Shown here: piece by piece, positions 11,010-22,819 of the stretch
Position numbering within the stretch: position 1 is the stretch's first letter
Layout: each line of letters starts with the position of its first letter
DNA from: Dactylis glomerata
Lineage: Eukaryota > Streptophyta > Magnoliopsida > Poales > Poaceae
DNA: 64,000 bases
Direction of reading: 5' to 3'
Assembly: GCA_007115705.1 (NCBI GenBank)
Contig: QXEO01000415.1
Span: 378,376 to 442,375, forward strand
Position numbers and translations under genes: made by a program
Notes under the pieces: generated by a model
The model's database searches: none
What the model saw: only the letters and a program-made list of their open reading frames with translations
What the model was told of the DNA's origin: nothing

Positions 11010-13950
11010 ACATCCCCAAGCTTAACTCCTGCTCGTCCTCGAGTAGGTAAGTGATAACAAAAGAAATAATTTTTGAGGTGACATGCACCTACACAATCTT
11101 GATCATCTATGTAAGCGTTGTGCGCTGGGATCAAAAGAACTTAAATCATGGGCATGAAAGATATAATCTTGATAGAAGAAACTTAGCAACCATGTTATAA
11201 CATGAAAAAGAATACAAATGAAAGATCATGAAAATGAAACAATGAAAGTCAAATGTGTGTTCAAATCATATGGAAAAACATACAAATGGTTTTCAGCTTG
11301 TCCTTCATGAGAGAACAAAACATAAATGCATAGGACACCTTCAACTTTAAGAGGGCGACTAGATACAAATAATTTAAGAACAAGTGAAACCAACATCATG
11401 AATCAATCAATGAAAACTTTGGGACAATGCACATTATACTCAGAATGACAACTATGCTCTCTTAGACGGTGCATAAAGATAGAAGGTGGTGACTCAACAT
11501 AAAAGTAAAAGAAAGGCCCTTCGCGGAGGGAAGCAGTGATTGCAAGTTTTATAAACCTTCAAAAATTATGGTACTTACTAGCTTTGAGCTCTCATTGCCC
11601 CCATCATAGGCATCTTGAATGGTTAAAGTTAATGCGAATACAATTATGCTGCATATGCTTGACAAATCATAAGTTGAAAACCTCGTGTCCCGTGAAGTAC
11701 GAATACCCAAACCTCATGCTACTTTACTTAGAGTCCCAAGAAAGCTCTTGTCATTGTAAGTATACACGTATGATCGAGAACCGCCAACAGGGTACCTCCG
11801 TGCCCGATGACATGGAACAAGCCCACATCAAAATGACCGGACAAACAGACAATGAACACCTCGACATCTCTTTTATTTACCATTGGTATAGCTTTTTATT
11901 ATGAGATGCGTCGTCGAATGTTCAATATGGACATGCTGTAAATTTCCACCATGAATTATGCATGGCTTAGATTAGCGGCCCAGGCGTTTCTCTAACATAT
12001 ATACAAACTCCATGATCCCGCAAGATTCCCAATTAATTTCACATCGCGAGTATCCATAAACAAAAGATCACGATATCATCTCAAATGAAAGATAGTGCAA
12101 TGTTGAAAGCTTGCCCCATGACGGCATGGCTGGGTTAATTTCCAACTTACAACTTGCAAGCATAACAACTCAACATAAGAGAGCCATAATGTCAAAATTT
12201 TAAAACGAGAAAAGTAAAGTGTGCCATCAGGTTCGTGAGAGCTTTACTGACCAATTTTCGCATAACACCAAAAAGAGTTTAATTTGAAGGATAGATAAAA
12301 GCAAGTCAAATGTACTTTGGAATAGCAAATTGCTAATAGGTATGTATGGTGGACACATTGGTAAACTTGGTTTTTAGGAGTTGGATGCACGAGTAGAGCT
12401 CATACTCAGTACAAAATGAGGGCTAGCAAAAGACTGAGAGCGACCAACTAAGAGAGCAATAACGGCCATAATCATGCAAAGCGACAAAGTAACATTAAAA
12501 GAAGCATAAGATGGCATCAAAAGTCAAAAACCAAATGATTATAGAGGCTTATGCTGACTTTGTATGAGCCTAACATGTGTGAGCATGCGCCAAGTCAACT
12601 CAAATAAAGCATCAAAGGAGAAAACCAAAATAATGCTTCCAAATAATTAAAACAACGCATGATTTTTTCAAAGGCTCATTAAGCAATCTCAGTCATTTGA
12701 GACTAGTCATGCTACAGCAAAACCACTAAGCATACTATCAAAAAGACATCAAGCACGACATGCAAAAGCCTAGGCCGCAGTCTACATAAGCTCCTTTTTG
12801 TACCAATTTTTTGCATAAAGTTTTTTCTCTTTTCCAACACCATTTGAACTTTTTTTTTGGAAATAACTCTTTTGATGAAAACCAACACGGACCAGAGGTC
12901 AAAATACACCTTGATGCAAAGATATAACAAGATCTGAACACATATCAAGGCAAAAATAAAAAACTAAACGTAGTTCTAGAAAAAGAGAAACACTCGTTGA
13001 AACGATAAGAGTGAAAAACGGAGTGTTCTTGGCAAATGAAAAGCAAGGCATCTTCTCCGAAAGGAATTTGTTGGGGTCCAACCATTTATTGCAGCAAACA
13101 AAACTAAACTAAACTGAAAACTAAAAACAACTGACGCTCCAAGAAAAACGCATAATGCATAAAGCAATAAAAATATAGTGTATTGAAAGGTGACCTGATT
13201 TTTGCCGATGAAGAGGGGTGCCTCGGGGGCATCCCCAAGCTTTGACGCTTGTACTTCTTGGATATTTCTTGGGGTGATATGGGCATCCCCAAGTTTGAGC
13301 TTTTCTCCGTTCTTCAACTCATCTCATCATTCTCCAATCCCTACACTTGAAAACTTCCTTCATACAAAACTAAGCACAATTCTATTAGCAACATTAGTGT
13401 AAGCATAACAATGAATCAACCCTTTTTGCTTCAGATTTCAACTCAAAACCACCACATATAAAGCATATACTACTGTATCAACTTCCCCAAAAGTTCCGTG
13501 ATCAAAAGAACTCAAAAAGAAAGCGATAAAGTGGCAAACACAAATATTGGCAGAAATCTGTCAAAACAGAACAGCTGACAAAGGTTGAATTTTTAGAGGG
13601 TTTTCTGTTGCTTAAATCAAAATGTGTATAACTAATGAAAGTTTGTATATAACCTCGGGCGTATGCACAAGAAATCGCAGGTCCAAAAGATATTCTGAGA
13701 ATTTTCACGAATTTTTACGGTGCAGCACCGAAAACTGTTTCAGGACAGCAACATCCCCAATTCTTACCTCACTCAAATTAGAGGCTTCTCTTGGCACAAA
13801 AACGAAATAAAAAGGATAAGGAGCAGTTATTACAGTAGTAATAACTTCCAAGACTCAAATAAAAGAAAAAGTACTGAAAGTGAAAATATTGGGTTATCTC
13901 CCAAGAGTGCTTTTCTTTAACGCCTTTGAGCTAGGCGCAGAAAGTGCGAA
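11010..13950 (-). other. 3' internal region of element B, no convincing gene
   Basis: It begins (minus side) with the polypurine tract AAGCTTGGGGATG before the LTR. The rest is homologous to the same module in A and A'. The frame open at 2257-2619 of A' is interrupted here (11536-11900), which argues against a conserved protein. AAGCTTGGGGATGCC-like motifs recur near 13236 and 13290. Confidence 0.55.
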
Positions 13951-14542
13951 TCAAGTAATATCGAAAGAGGCATTAAGATCAATCGTAGGAGTCTTTTCAA
14001 CAATGAATTGAATTGTGTCCAAATGAGTTTTTGAGGATCCTTTGTGATCATGCTTTGGTACACTGCTTTCATCAAAAAGATTTTCAGGAAAAATCCAACT
14101 AAAATTCTTTTCCAGAGCATCATGAATTCCTACAAGTTTACAAGGTATTGGTACTCTAAAATCTTCATTGAGTGTACCAACAACCTCTACAGGCGAGCCA
14201 ATCTTATTAAATTTCTTAAAAACTTTCCTAGCTTCAATGGCCACATCTCTAAATTCTATGCGCAAAGTTTCCAAGATAAAAGCTTTCTTTTCGGGGTCCT
14301 CAATATCATGAAGCTTAAGAAACATGTGTTGCATAAAAGGATTAAGGCGCAAACCTAGCTTCTAACATGTGAACTAAATAAGCAGAAGCAACTTCATAAC
14401 TAGGAGCAAGCTCAGCCAAAGACTTTTTCTCAACATCTTTATGCATACTAATATGATTAAAGAACTCCTTGATGTTACTTTTTCCAATAATTGAACCACT
14501 ACCTACTGAGAGGTCCTCCAAAACGTACTTAGGGAACAACAT
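13951..14542 (-). pseudogene. B-family gag-position ORF, broken by a 1-nt frameshift
   Basis: ATG at 14542 opens a frame that ends after LEARFAP. The next frame carries on at once from 14352 (MQHMFLKLHDIEDPEKKAF...) to a stop at 13951, about 195 codons in all. One extra base near 14350 explains the break. The product is mostly helical and charged, with VEVVGTLNEDFRVPIPCKL near the C-terminal third. It starts 155 bp after the primer site, the gag position, but is unrelated to A's acidic ORF although A and B share their 3' module. I recall similar ORFs in other Triticeae elements lacking pol. Function unknown. Confidence 0.6.
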
Positions 14543-14696
14543 AATGAACTAAAAGTAAAGAAATAACAACTATAAAGGATACTAATTTTTTTGTGTTTTT
14601 TGATAAAATGATGCAAGTAAAAATAAAGTAAAAGTAAAACTTAAAACAAAGTAAAGGATGTGCGTGTGAAACTCCCTTTGCAGAAGTCTTCTTTTT

Positions 14697-14713
14697 CCCC
14701 GGCAACGGCACCA
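14697..14713 (-). promoter_or_regulatory. Primer-binding site of B, tRNA-Asp type with one mismatch
   Basis: The plus strand reads CCCCGGCAACGGCACCA: one G-to-A change from the tRNA-Asp 3' end. It lies 10 bp inside the LTR end at 14724. Confidence 0.75.
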
Positions 14714-14723
14714 GAAAACTTGT

Positions 14724-16403
14724 TGATGGCGCGGTGATGATGATGCTAGGAAACTTGATTGCGTTTGTTGATGAAGTAAAATGACCGGCCAGTTGGAAAC
14801 CCCAAGAGAAGGTTTGATGAATATAGCAGCAAGTTTTCCCTCAGTTATGAAACCAAGGTTATCAATCCAGTAGGAAAAAGACAATACTCCAGAAGGTGAT
14901 GCCCACTAGCTGCGTGACACTCCAACAAGGGCGACATTAACGATGTCTTGTTAGCGCGTCTTCAACCAGTAGCAATGTGGAACCTGCACACAACACAACC
15001 AAATACTTTATTCCCAACTTACGATGAGGTTATCAATCTCACCCGTTTGCTTGAAACAAAGGGTATGAGCGTATCGAGTGGAAAGTGATAGTAGTATGCG
15101 AGTAAAGTAAACAGTGCGAGTAAAGTAAACAGGTGATAGCAATATAATGGAAATAGGACCAGGGTCCACAGTTCACTAGTGGTGTCTCTCCATAAGATAA
15201 AATAACACATGTTGGGTAAACAAATTACAGTTGGGAAATTGATAGAATAAAGATAACATGCATATGTCAAGAGGATCACTATGAGATTTACTCTGGGCAT
15301 TACAACAAAATAAATAGACCGCCGTCCAACTGCATCTATGACTAATAATCCACTTGTGGCGAACAATCCGAGAACTCCACAAGTATTAAGTTGCGAACAA
15401 CAGATAACTGTATTAAGCAAAGTGTGCAATGTAAACAAAGCATATGCCCTTGAGCATATGAATGTTGTTTTCTCCCTAGTGGCAATAGCACATCTACAAC
15501 CTTAGTGGTTTCTGTCACTCCCCCAGATTAAATAGAGGCATGAACCCAACTATCAAGCATAAATACCCCGTCTTGGAGTCACTAGCAACTACTCGGCCAA
15601 GATAGCTACTAACAACAGAGAGCATGCAAGATCATAAACAACATAGAGATAATATAAGATAATATTCAGCACATCAACTCAATCATAACACCAATATTCA
15701 TCGGATCCCAACAAACACAACATGTATAATTACATAACGGTGATCTCGATCATGTAAGGCAGCTCACGAGATCTAAACATGAAGCACATGGTGGAGAAGA
15801 CAACCATCTAGCTACTGCTATGGACCCATAGTCCAAGGTAGACTACTCACTCATCGTGCCGGAGGCAAGCATGGCGATGAAGAAGACCTCCGGTGGCAAT
15901 TCCCCTCTCTGGCAGGGTGCCGGGAAGAGCTTCTGGACCCTCACGATATCGGGTCGATAACGGTGGCGGATCACGATGTGTTCTGGAAAAGTGATCGGGG
16001 CTTTAGGTTTTTCCCATTGGGGGGTCTTTATAGGTGAAGGGGCGGCGCCAGAGGTGGGCCTGGGTGGCCTCACCACAAGGCGGCACAGGCTAGGGGCTGG
16101 CCGCACCCCCTAGTGGTGTGGCCGCCCTGTGGCCCTTCTCTGTCTCCTCTCTGGTTCTCTGGAAGCTTCGGTAAATTTCTGGATGTTTGGCTTTTGTTTC
16201 ATCCAATTCCGAGAATATTTCCTGTGTAACTTTTTTGAAACACAAAAACATCAGAAAACAGGGAACTGGCACTGTGGCATCTCGTTAATAGGTTAGTTCC
16301 GGAAAATGCATAAAAATGCCATGAAGTGTAACGAAACACTAAGGAAATGGTGTAAAAATAAGCATGGAGCATCAAAAATTATAGATACGTTTGAGACGTA
16401 TCA
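14724..16403 (-). repeat. 5' LTR of element B (1,680 bp)
   Basis: Minus strand TGATACGTCTC at 16403 to GCGCCATCA at 14724. It shares its first several hundred bases with the A-type LTR but has an unrelated 3' half, so A and B are sister families with a common promoter part. Confidence 0.92.
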
Positions 16404-18207
16404 GTTACTTCGACTCCGAGCATCCCTTGCCTGCGGTACATGCACTATCTTCATTTAGTCGCCTTCTACTATCTTATCACTATTTTTCTTATAACTTTCG
16501 GCTTATTTTCCTTTCAGGATCACCAATCCCTTGTTTCTCGCCCTCCTCTTCCAGAGGAACGAGCCATTCAGGATGTGCCTATTTCTGCTGCCTCCAAAGC
16601 CCCCAAGGCTGAGGACGGCCAAGATGGAGATGAAGTCGAAAATTCATTGAAAGGGACCAGTTCGACTACGTCACCTCCTCCTGCACTTTCTGAAGACCTT
16701 GGTCTCGATAAGAAGAGGAAACGCATGCAGGAGCTCCTTTCTTCGAGTACCTCCGCTCACAAGAATGTGGCCTCTGCTTTAGAGGATGAAGAAGAGCTTT
16801 TCGACGCCCTGGACTCATGAGTTCTTTGCTGACTTTTCATATACTCTTCTTTCTGTCGACTTGGACAGAATGCTTTACTTTTTTGCTTCTTTTTTAGTGA
16901 TAACAAGGACCCGAAGAAATTTGCTGCCACTGCTCCTATTACTGATGCTCCTGTTATCGATGAACCACCTTCGCAAGAGGCAGCTGTGGTGCCTAAATCA
17001 CCAGAAGCTTCTGCCGAGAAGGCTGGTTTTCGTGCTTCCAAACGCTTGAAGAAAGCGTCAGCTGCGAGTACTTCTCTCGACGCTCCTCGGCCAGTTATCC
17101 CCACTGATGATGTAAGTACTATATATTTTTGTTGTTTACTATCTTTGAACTACTCTTCTCATGCCCTGCCTTGGACGAACTTTGATGAAAAAGTTCGTCT
17201 CCTTGGGTAATGAATGTGTCGAGTTTTTGAAAGCGGCGAGGTCTTCTCATGGTAAGCTTTTTGCCATCCTGCGTCTTTTATTTGCCTATCATTGCGCTTT
17301 TGTGACTCTTTTATCGAGTTTTCTTTCCTCTTCTTACACTGCAGATGATTTGGCGGCAGCTAATGCTCGCATTTCGTCTCTGCAAGCTAAACTCAAAGCT
17401 TCCAGAAAAGCTTGGGATGCCGCCACTGCTGAGAAGTCCACTAAGTCAGCATTGGCTAGGGCAAAGAAAGCGGAGAAGACCCTTGCTGACGCTAATAAGG
17501 AGCGTATCCAGCGGGAGCAGGCCGTAACTGAATGCCTTAATAAAATGTCGGCTCTTGCTAGAGGTAAATACCATGCTTTGCCCTTACTTGTTGAGTTGCA
17601 AAATTCTTATACTTGCTGATGTGTGCTTGTTCCCTGTCTTTGTCTCCTTGGTTGTTTAGAATATACTGGGGTGTCTTCAGCATCTTTGCAGCCGGACGAT
17701 GATCCTCTGATGGCCGCAGTGAACTTGCTGGAGTCGAATTGGATATCTATCCAAGAGATCTTCGAGCTGGCTAACCACGTGCTAACGCGGATTTTCGTTG
17801 GGTTGTGGCCTAAGAAGAAAGCGGACGTGCCAGCTGCTGATCTGAAGAAGCTTGCCACGGCTTTTGACACCCCCGAAGATCCTATCCTGCTGATGAAGAG
17901 CCGCTTCGTGAAGCGAGACGCGGAGGGGGCCATTGCACTTACCTATGTGCATGGCAAGGAGGTTAACTAGGAGAAGGTGAGCTCTTCCCACGGTCGACCT
18001 CTTTCGGAGCTGCGGGGTTTCTTTGAGAAGGCGAAGAAGTACACGCCAGGCATCGTGTCTATTATTTCTCTTTCAGCGGCTTCATTGACCTCTGCTACAC
18101 CAGTTTCTTCGACTCCGGCGACAAGTGGGCCAATGCCTCCTCCCAACACTGGTGCTACCTCTTCCGCGCCTACTTCTGCCACGGACCCTGAGGCTGAGGT
18201 GGCGTAG
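16404..18207 (+). pseudogene. Antisense gene remnant in element C ('putative gypsy type transposon' family, C-terminal half)
   Basis: Exon-like pieces run left to right. The first starts after TTTCAG at 16518 (DHQSLVSRPPLPEERA...). The second is about 16898-17111, before a GTAAGT donor (basic FRASKRLKKA). A short one lies near 17190-17250. A coiled-coil exon follows from 17345 (DDLAAANARISSLQAKLKAS, Ala/Lys/Glu-rich heptads), and the last exon runs from about 17660 to 18207, with WISIQEIFELANHVLTRIF and a Pro/Thr/Ser tail. In the last exon a TAG at about 17968 replaces a codon that I would expect to be Trp, and exon 1 runs into TGA without a good donor. Composition and order match plant proteins annotated as putative gypsy-type transposon (recalled). 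The start is missing because B interrupts it. Confidence 0.55.
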
Positions 18208-19310
18208 ACTTAGTCTTCCTTTGTAGTCTTCGTTTCTTTTGATGTAGTGAACTTTGTTCTTATTTTGCCTGAGAACTAGTCAGAGGACTTGTGCTCTTTG
18301 TAAATATTCTTCCCTTATGAAATGTTGTGCTTGATTTAGTTTCTGAGATGCTGTCTTTTTCTTTCTTTTGGATTCCAGCCTGTGCATGCTGGTGGGTCAC
18401 CGGGTCGCGATTGGGCTTCATCTCCCGCCAATATGTTTGACTCTGGAGCTTCTTTGCCTCCTCATCCTTCTTGTCGATGTTCTGAATATTCGTTGAGAAT
18501 TTTGGACCTTGAAGGCCTTTATCCTTGATAAAGCGCCAGGCACAGATTGCTATGGACAAGGCCAACAAATCTTGCGGCTTTATGGCACAGATATCCACAC
18601 TCGAGGATAAGGTGTCGGGTCTTACGGCCAAAATCTTGCATTTTGAAGAATGCGACTCCTTTCTTATTGGTATTGTCGAATCTATCTGTGAGATGTTGCG
18701 ATGTAAGGTTCCTTGCAGCCTTCCTCTTGTCCTTTTTACTCCATTATTGTTGGCTAATACCTTTTCATTATCTCAGGTACTTGCTTGGACTTTGTAGGTG
18801 AGACGCGTCGGGTTTCTGAATGAAACGCGGCTCTCGAGAAATCATGAGAGGGAGTCAACAGTTTGTGGTCTAATCCCCGGTGCTGTCGTGCCATTGTGCT
18901 TCTGCAGGATCGTGCTCAGCATATTGGGGAAGCAATTGATGGTTGTCGAAGATCTTTGACGACCATGTATTCTGTCATGCTTCCTCGCAATCCTTTGCCG
19001 AAGCTTTCCACAGCTACTCGATGCTTTTAGGTCTAGTCAGCGAATTCATCGGCTGATAGAGCTTAATTTGGTGGCTGGTGTCAATTTTTCTCTTGGGTGG
19101 ACATGTAAGTGGCATCCAAGGCTCAATTATAGTTCTATGTCACTAAGTATGCCTCTAGGGGGAGCTAGGTTGCGAGTTCACATGGATGCTACCCTTCAAC
19201 CAGCAAGGAGGCTCATAGCTAGGTTGCTTCGAGAGGATGCCGCGTTTTTCCGCGAGCATCATTACTTGAATCCTTTGGGAGTAGATGATTCTGATCAGCC
19301 AATGCTGTGA
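18208..19310 (+). pseudogene. Second antisense gene remnant in element C
   Basis: Another series of exon-like pieces on plus: 18525-18705 (coiled coil MDKANKSCGFMAQISTLEDK), scattered frames at 18780-19030 (including TTMYSVMLPRNPLP), and an open stretch at 19030-19310 (HRLIELNLVAGVNFSLGW ... VHMDATLQPARRLIARLL ... REHHYLNPLG). Frames change and stops intervene, so it is not translatable as it stands. It is probably part of the same antisense cargo as the piece at 16404-18207, either a second copy or an upstream/downstream portion. Function unknown. Confidence 0.45.
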
Positions 19311-19585
19311 CGCTTGTATATTTTTGTGTGTAGAACGCGAGAGTTTTTGTTTCTGAATCCTTTTATCAGAAGCTTCATGTTGTTCTCAAGGCGTTTTACT
19401 TTTCTGTTTTTAGTGCATTTACCGCAATTTTGTTTAAAGACGTGTAAACTCAAACAGGAGGAACTTTTTCTTTATTTTTACTTATAAGATACATGGGGTG
19501 TCCCAAGAGATCTGGCCTATGACCTGTGTTCTGGATCTAGAGGGCATTGCCCTGGAATAGCTCGTGGCTTTTACAGCTTATTTTT
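19311..19585. other. Junction between antisense genes and gag-protease of C
   Basis: 275 bp without a recognisable coding piece. In an autonomous Tat element the reverse transcriptase and integrase (about 3 kb) would precede the antisense ORF; here they are absent. Confidence 0.5.
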
Positions 19586-20397
19586 CTACTCTACTCTTTT
19601 GTTGTTCTTGTCGCCTATGTCGCCTGGGTCTTCTCTTCTTCTCTTGTAGGTTTCTCTTGGTCTGACGGCTGTACCCGCGGTTTCTTCACTTTTGGCTCTG
19701 CTGGGTGTCCTTCGAGTTGTTGTGTGACTCCTGTAGTCGCGCTTTTTTGCTTTGTAGTTGGGTTCTCCGTAGCTTGCCATCATGCCAAAGTTTTGGGCCA
19801 TCTTGTGAAATTCCTTGTCACATAGATCTGATAGCTCAAAGCTTCTTTTACTGTGATAATTCCATTGGGTCCTGGCATTTTTAATACCAGGTATGCGTAG
19901 TGAGGTACTGCCATGAATCACGAAAACGCGGGTCGCCCGAGGATCACATGACATTGTGATGGCCAGTCCATGACTTCGAAGTCGAGCTTCTCTCTTCTGT
20001 AGTTTTGTCGATTCCCGAAACAAACGTTGAGTGCTATTCGACCTAGTGGATAGTTTGCACTCCCTGGGATTATTCCGTGGAAGGGACAGTCAGTTGGCTT
20101 CAGGAACTCTAATGAAATGTGCATTGCTCGTAGAGTCTTCGCGTAGATCACATTTATTCCACTTCCTGCATCCATAAATACTCTGTTGATGTCGTATGTT
20201 CCAATTTGGGCTTTGAGTACCAGAGGCGCGTTTCCTGGCCGAGGTACTGTTATAGGGTGATCATCCCTACTGAATTCTATGGGTTGCTCTGACCAGTGCA
20301 GATACTCCATTGTTGCTGGAGGCGAAGTTACTGCGAGGTTAACTTGGTGAGTTATGCTTTTCTCTTCTTTGTTCGACTTGGGCACTGGTTGTATCAT
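19586..20397 (-). pseudogene. Aspartic protease region of element C
   Basis: The frame 20397-19918 contains VFMDAGSGINVIYAKTLRAM, the Tat-type aspartic protease active site (D-A-G in place of D-T-G), followed by HVILGRPAFS typical of this domain's end. The frame then shifts and continues in 20023-19586 with FELSDLCDKEFHKMAQNFGM and a basic, Arg/Thr-rich tail. It would process the gag polyprotein. The frameshift near 19950 and loss of downstream pol make it non-functional. Confidence 0.7.
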
Positions 20398-22782
20398 TGC
20401 TGTGATATGCCCTTTAGATGGAACATATCCTTCATCGTCGTCGCGTCCCTGGTTCGGCTGGTCTTGACCTTGCAGGACTCCATTGTTTTTTGACTTGCAG
20501 GCGCGCTGTTTGTGTTTCGTATCCTTTCTGTTTTGCTTCGGCTTGCTTGTTTAGTGCTGCTTCCTAGAGTTTCAAGAACGTCGTGCAATCTTTCATTGCG
20601 TGTCTAGATACTCGTTTCCCATCAACAAACGCGGAGTGTATGTGACATGGTCCGTTTAGCATATCTTCTGGGGATGAGTTGTATTCTCTGGGTTCTCTTG
20701 TCTAAAATTTCCTATTGCTTCCGTAGTCTTCTTTTCTGTAACTACGGTACCCTGAGCTTCTACGGTCGTTCCCTTGGTAGTTGTTGTCTTTGTACCCTGC
20801 AGCTACTTGGCTGTGGGAGCCGTAGTTATCATAATTGCAAGATCTCCTCCTTTGGCCTCCATATCTGTTCCCTCTATCATCTTCTCGTGATCGTGTCCAT
20901 TTGTTATTGCACGCATCTTCTCCATCTGCGAACCTATTTGCTATATCCATTAAGTCTGATACTATTTTTGGCTTAAGCCTACCCATCTCTTCGACTAGGT
21001 CTCCTCGCTGCAACCCGAGTGTGAATGCATCTATTGCTCTTTCATCTGAAACTTTGACTGCTGAATTTTTGATAATGCTCCATCTTTGGATATACGCTCT
21101 TAATGTCTCATTGTGTTGCTGCACGTAGGCTTTGACTTCTTCTATGGATGCTGGCCGCTTGTATGTCGACTTGAAGTTGCTCGTAAATTGCTTTGTGAGC
21201 TCCTCCTAGCTTCCAATTGTTTCTTTTCCTAATTTGCTCAACCATGACCTTGCTGCGCCGGTGAGGTGTAATTGCAAACTTTGCATTGCTGTTTCCCTGG
21301 TTCCTCCCAGTAATTTTACTGCTTGTAGATAATCTAAAAGCCATGACTGTGGCTCCTGAGATCCATCAATTTTTTGCTGACCATGGGGTAATTTGAAACC
21401 TTTGGGTACTGGTGTGATGCGAACCCTATGGGTAAAGCATGACGCCCCCATCTCCTTTTCGTCGTCTTCGTAGTCATATGCTTTGTTGGGACTTCTGGAT
21501 CTTCGGGTTCCTTTATGCTTTGGACTATTGTGTCGCCCTGGTGATGGCATTCTAGATCGTCGCTTCCGCTTCTGTGCCGAGGACTGTTGTGATGGCGTGG
21601 TGACCTTGGTTTGTGAATTCCTTTGTTGCGGTATGCCTCCTCCTCTTTTGCTGATAGCTTGTTGCCTACCATCTTTAATCCCTGCAGTGCTGCCCAGTGC
21701 ATATGTTCCCTTGGATCTCCTGGATTTGGTCGCGTTGTGTGCAGGTATGCTTGAGCTGCCACCAGAGCTGCTTCGGGTGTCTTTGGTATAATGTTCCCTT
21801 GCTCATCGACTGATAAGAAAGATGAGTCGAGGTTTTTTGAGAGACTTTGCCTATCTGAGTATTCGAGGTTCTCGTACCTTGATCCAAGTCGACGATGCCT
21901 TTTGTTGTTCGTGTACGATGCGGCGCTACGTGCTCTATGATAAGCATCGCTTGCTGCAATGGCTGAGTCTCTTCTTTTTTGTATCTCAATTCTTTCTTTC
22001 GCTAGTTGCTTTGACTGCTGTCTTAGGGCGTACTGGTACCCCAAAAGCATATTTTTGCTAGCGTTATTTGGTATTGGCGTGCAGTGCTCCACGGCTGTTT
22101 TGATTGTCCTCCACTCATCGGCTGATAGTCGAACTTTTTCTCGGTTTGCCAGGGAGTCTGCAGTTTCTCCTTCTGCCAGGTGGTTTGCTCCCCTATTTAT
22201 GTTTGTTGGGTTGAGCACTGGATTGTTGTTTTCGTCGAGCTCTTCTGAGTTATCCTCTGTAATAGCGAGTACTTGGTACCGATTGTCGAACTTACTATCG
22301 AAGCTTGAGAAGATTGAACTGTCATCCTCATGAAGCTCTAACCCTGTCTTCCAGGTGTCTGTTGATTTATCTGAAGTATCGTCATGGCAGATCATCAGGT
22401 CTTCGAGTTGTACTTCTAAGTCAAAGTTTTCCATGGTTTCATCGCCTTCTGCGAATTTTCTCTCTTCTGTTTCTATTTCTGCGAAGCTGACCGGTGAATT
22501 TACTTCGCTAGAAGAGCCCTCTGACAATTCTGACGTTGTTTCTGTCTTCCACTTGCTTGCCGACGGACCCGGTTTTGCCGGATCTGAAAGGCGAATCAAA
22601 CCCAATGATCCGACGCGAAAGTTTAGACTTCCGATCGTCAAATCCATATCTTGATCCATGCTCTCGAATACTTGCGTGAAACTTGACTCGTGAGGTTGAA
22701 AATCGATGGTTCCGAAGGGTATCTGGATTTCGTCGACTTCTGGACTGCTGTTGGCTAAAAGTGAAAAAGCCGTCGAATTCAT
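20398..22782 (-). pseudogene. gag of element C, several nonsense and frameshift breaks
   Basis: Start ATG at 22782 (MNSTAFSLL...), 19 bp after the primer site; the open frame extends upstream only because the primer site is readable. The N-terminal 400 residues are acidic then Arg-rich. The capsid-like part lies at 21550-20700, including SWLLDYLQAVKLLGGTRETA and AYIQRWSIIKNSAVKVSDER. Breaks seen: a frameshift near 21550-21590, a TAG near 21210 in a position where Trp is usual, and another TAG near 20565. A Lys/Arg/Gly/Tyr-rich nucleic-acid-binding region lies near 20760-20860. The gene is dead, but the gag identity is clear. Confidence 0.75.
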
Positions 22783-22800
22783 GATTCCAACGCCCAGTGT

Positions 22801-22817
22801 CCCCACAGTCGGCGCCA
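22801..22817 (-). promoter_or_regulatory. Primer-binding site of C, degenerate tRNA-Lys type
   Basis: The plus strand reads CCCCACAGTCGGCGCCA, two mismatches from the plant tRNA-Lys 3' end; 2 bp inside the LTR. Confidence 0.65.
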
Positions 22818-22819
22818 AT

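Larger units (their letters stand above)
10183..16403 (-). mobile_element. Element B: older LTR retrotransposon, host of A
   Basis: Read on minus: 5' LTR 16403-14724 (1,680 bp), primer site 14713-14697, a broken ORF, non-coding interior, polypurine tract near 11010-11025, then the first 827 bp of the 3' LTR (11009-10183), where A is inserted. The 827 bp corresponds exactly in length to 15577-16403 and shows many C/T and G/A differences (more than a dozen within 10501-10740), so B is clearly older than A. B itself interrupts element C at 16404; the flanking GTTAC (16404-16408) is the presumed target duplication. Confidence 0.9.

Noticed and set aside
22783..22818. Start of C's gag at 22818
   Set aside because: The upstream open codons include the primer-binding site and no ATG; the first ATG is at 22782.
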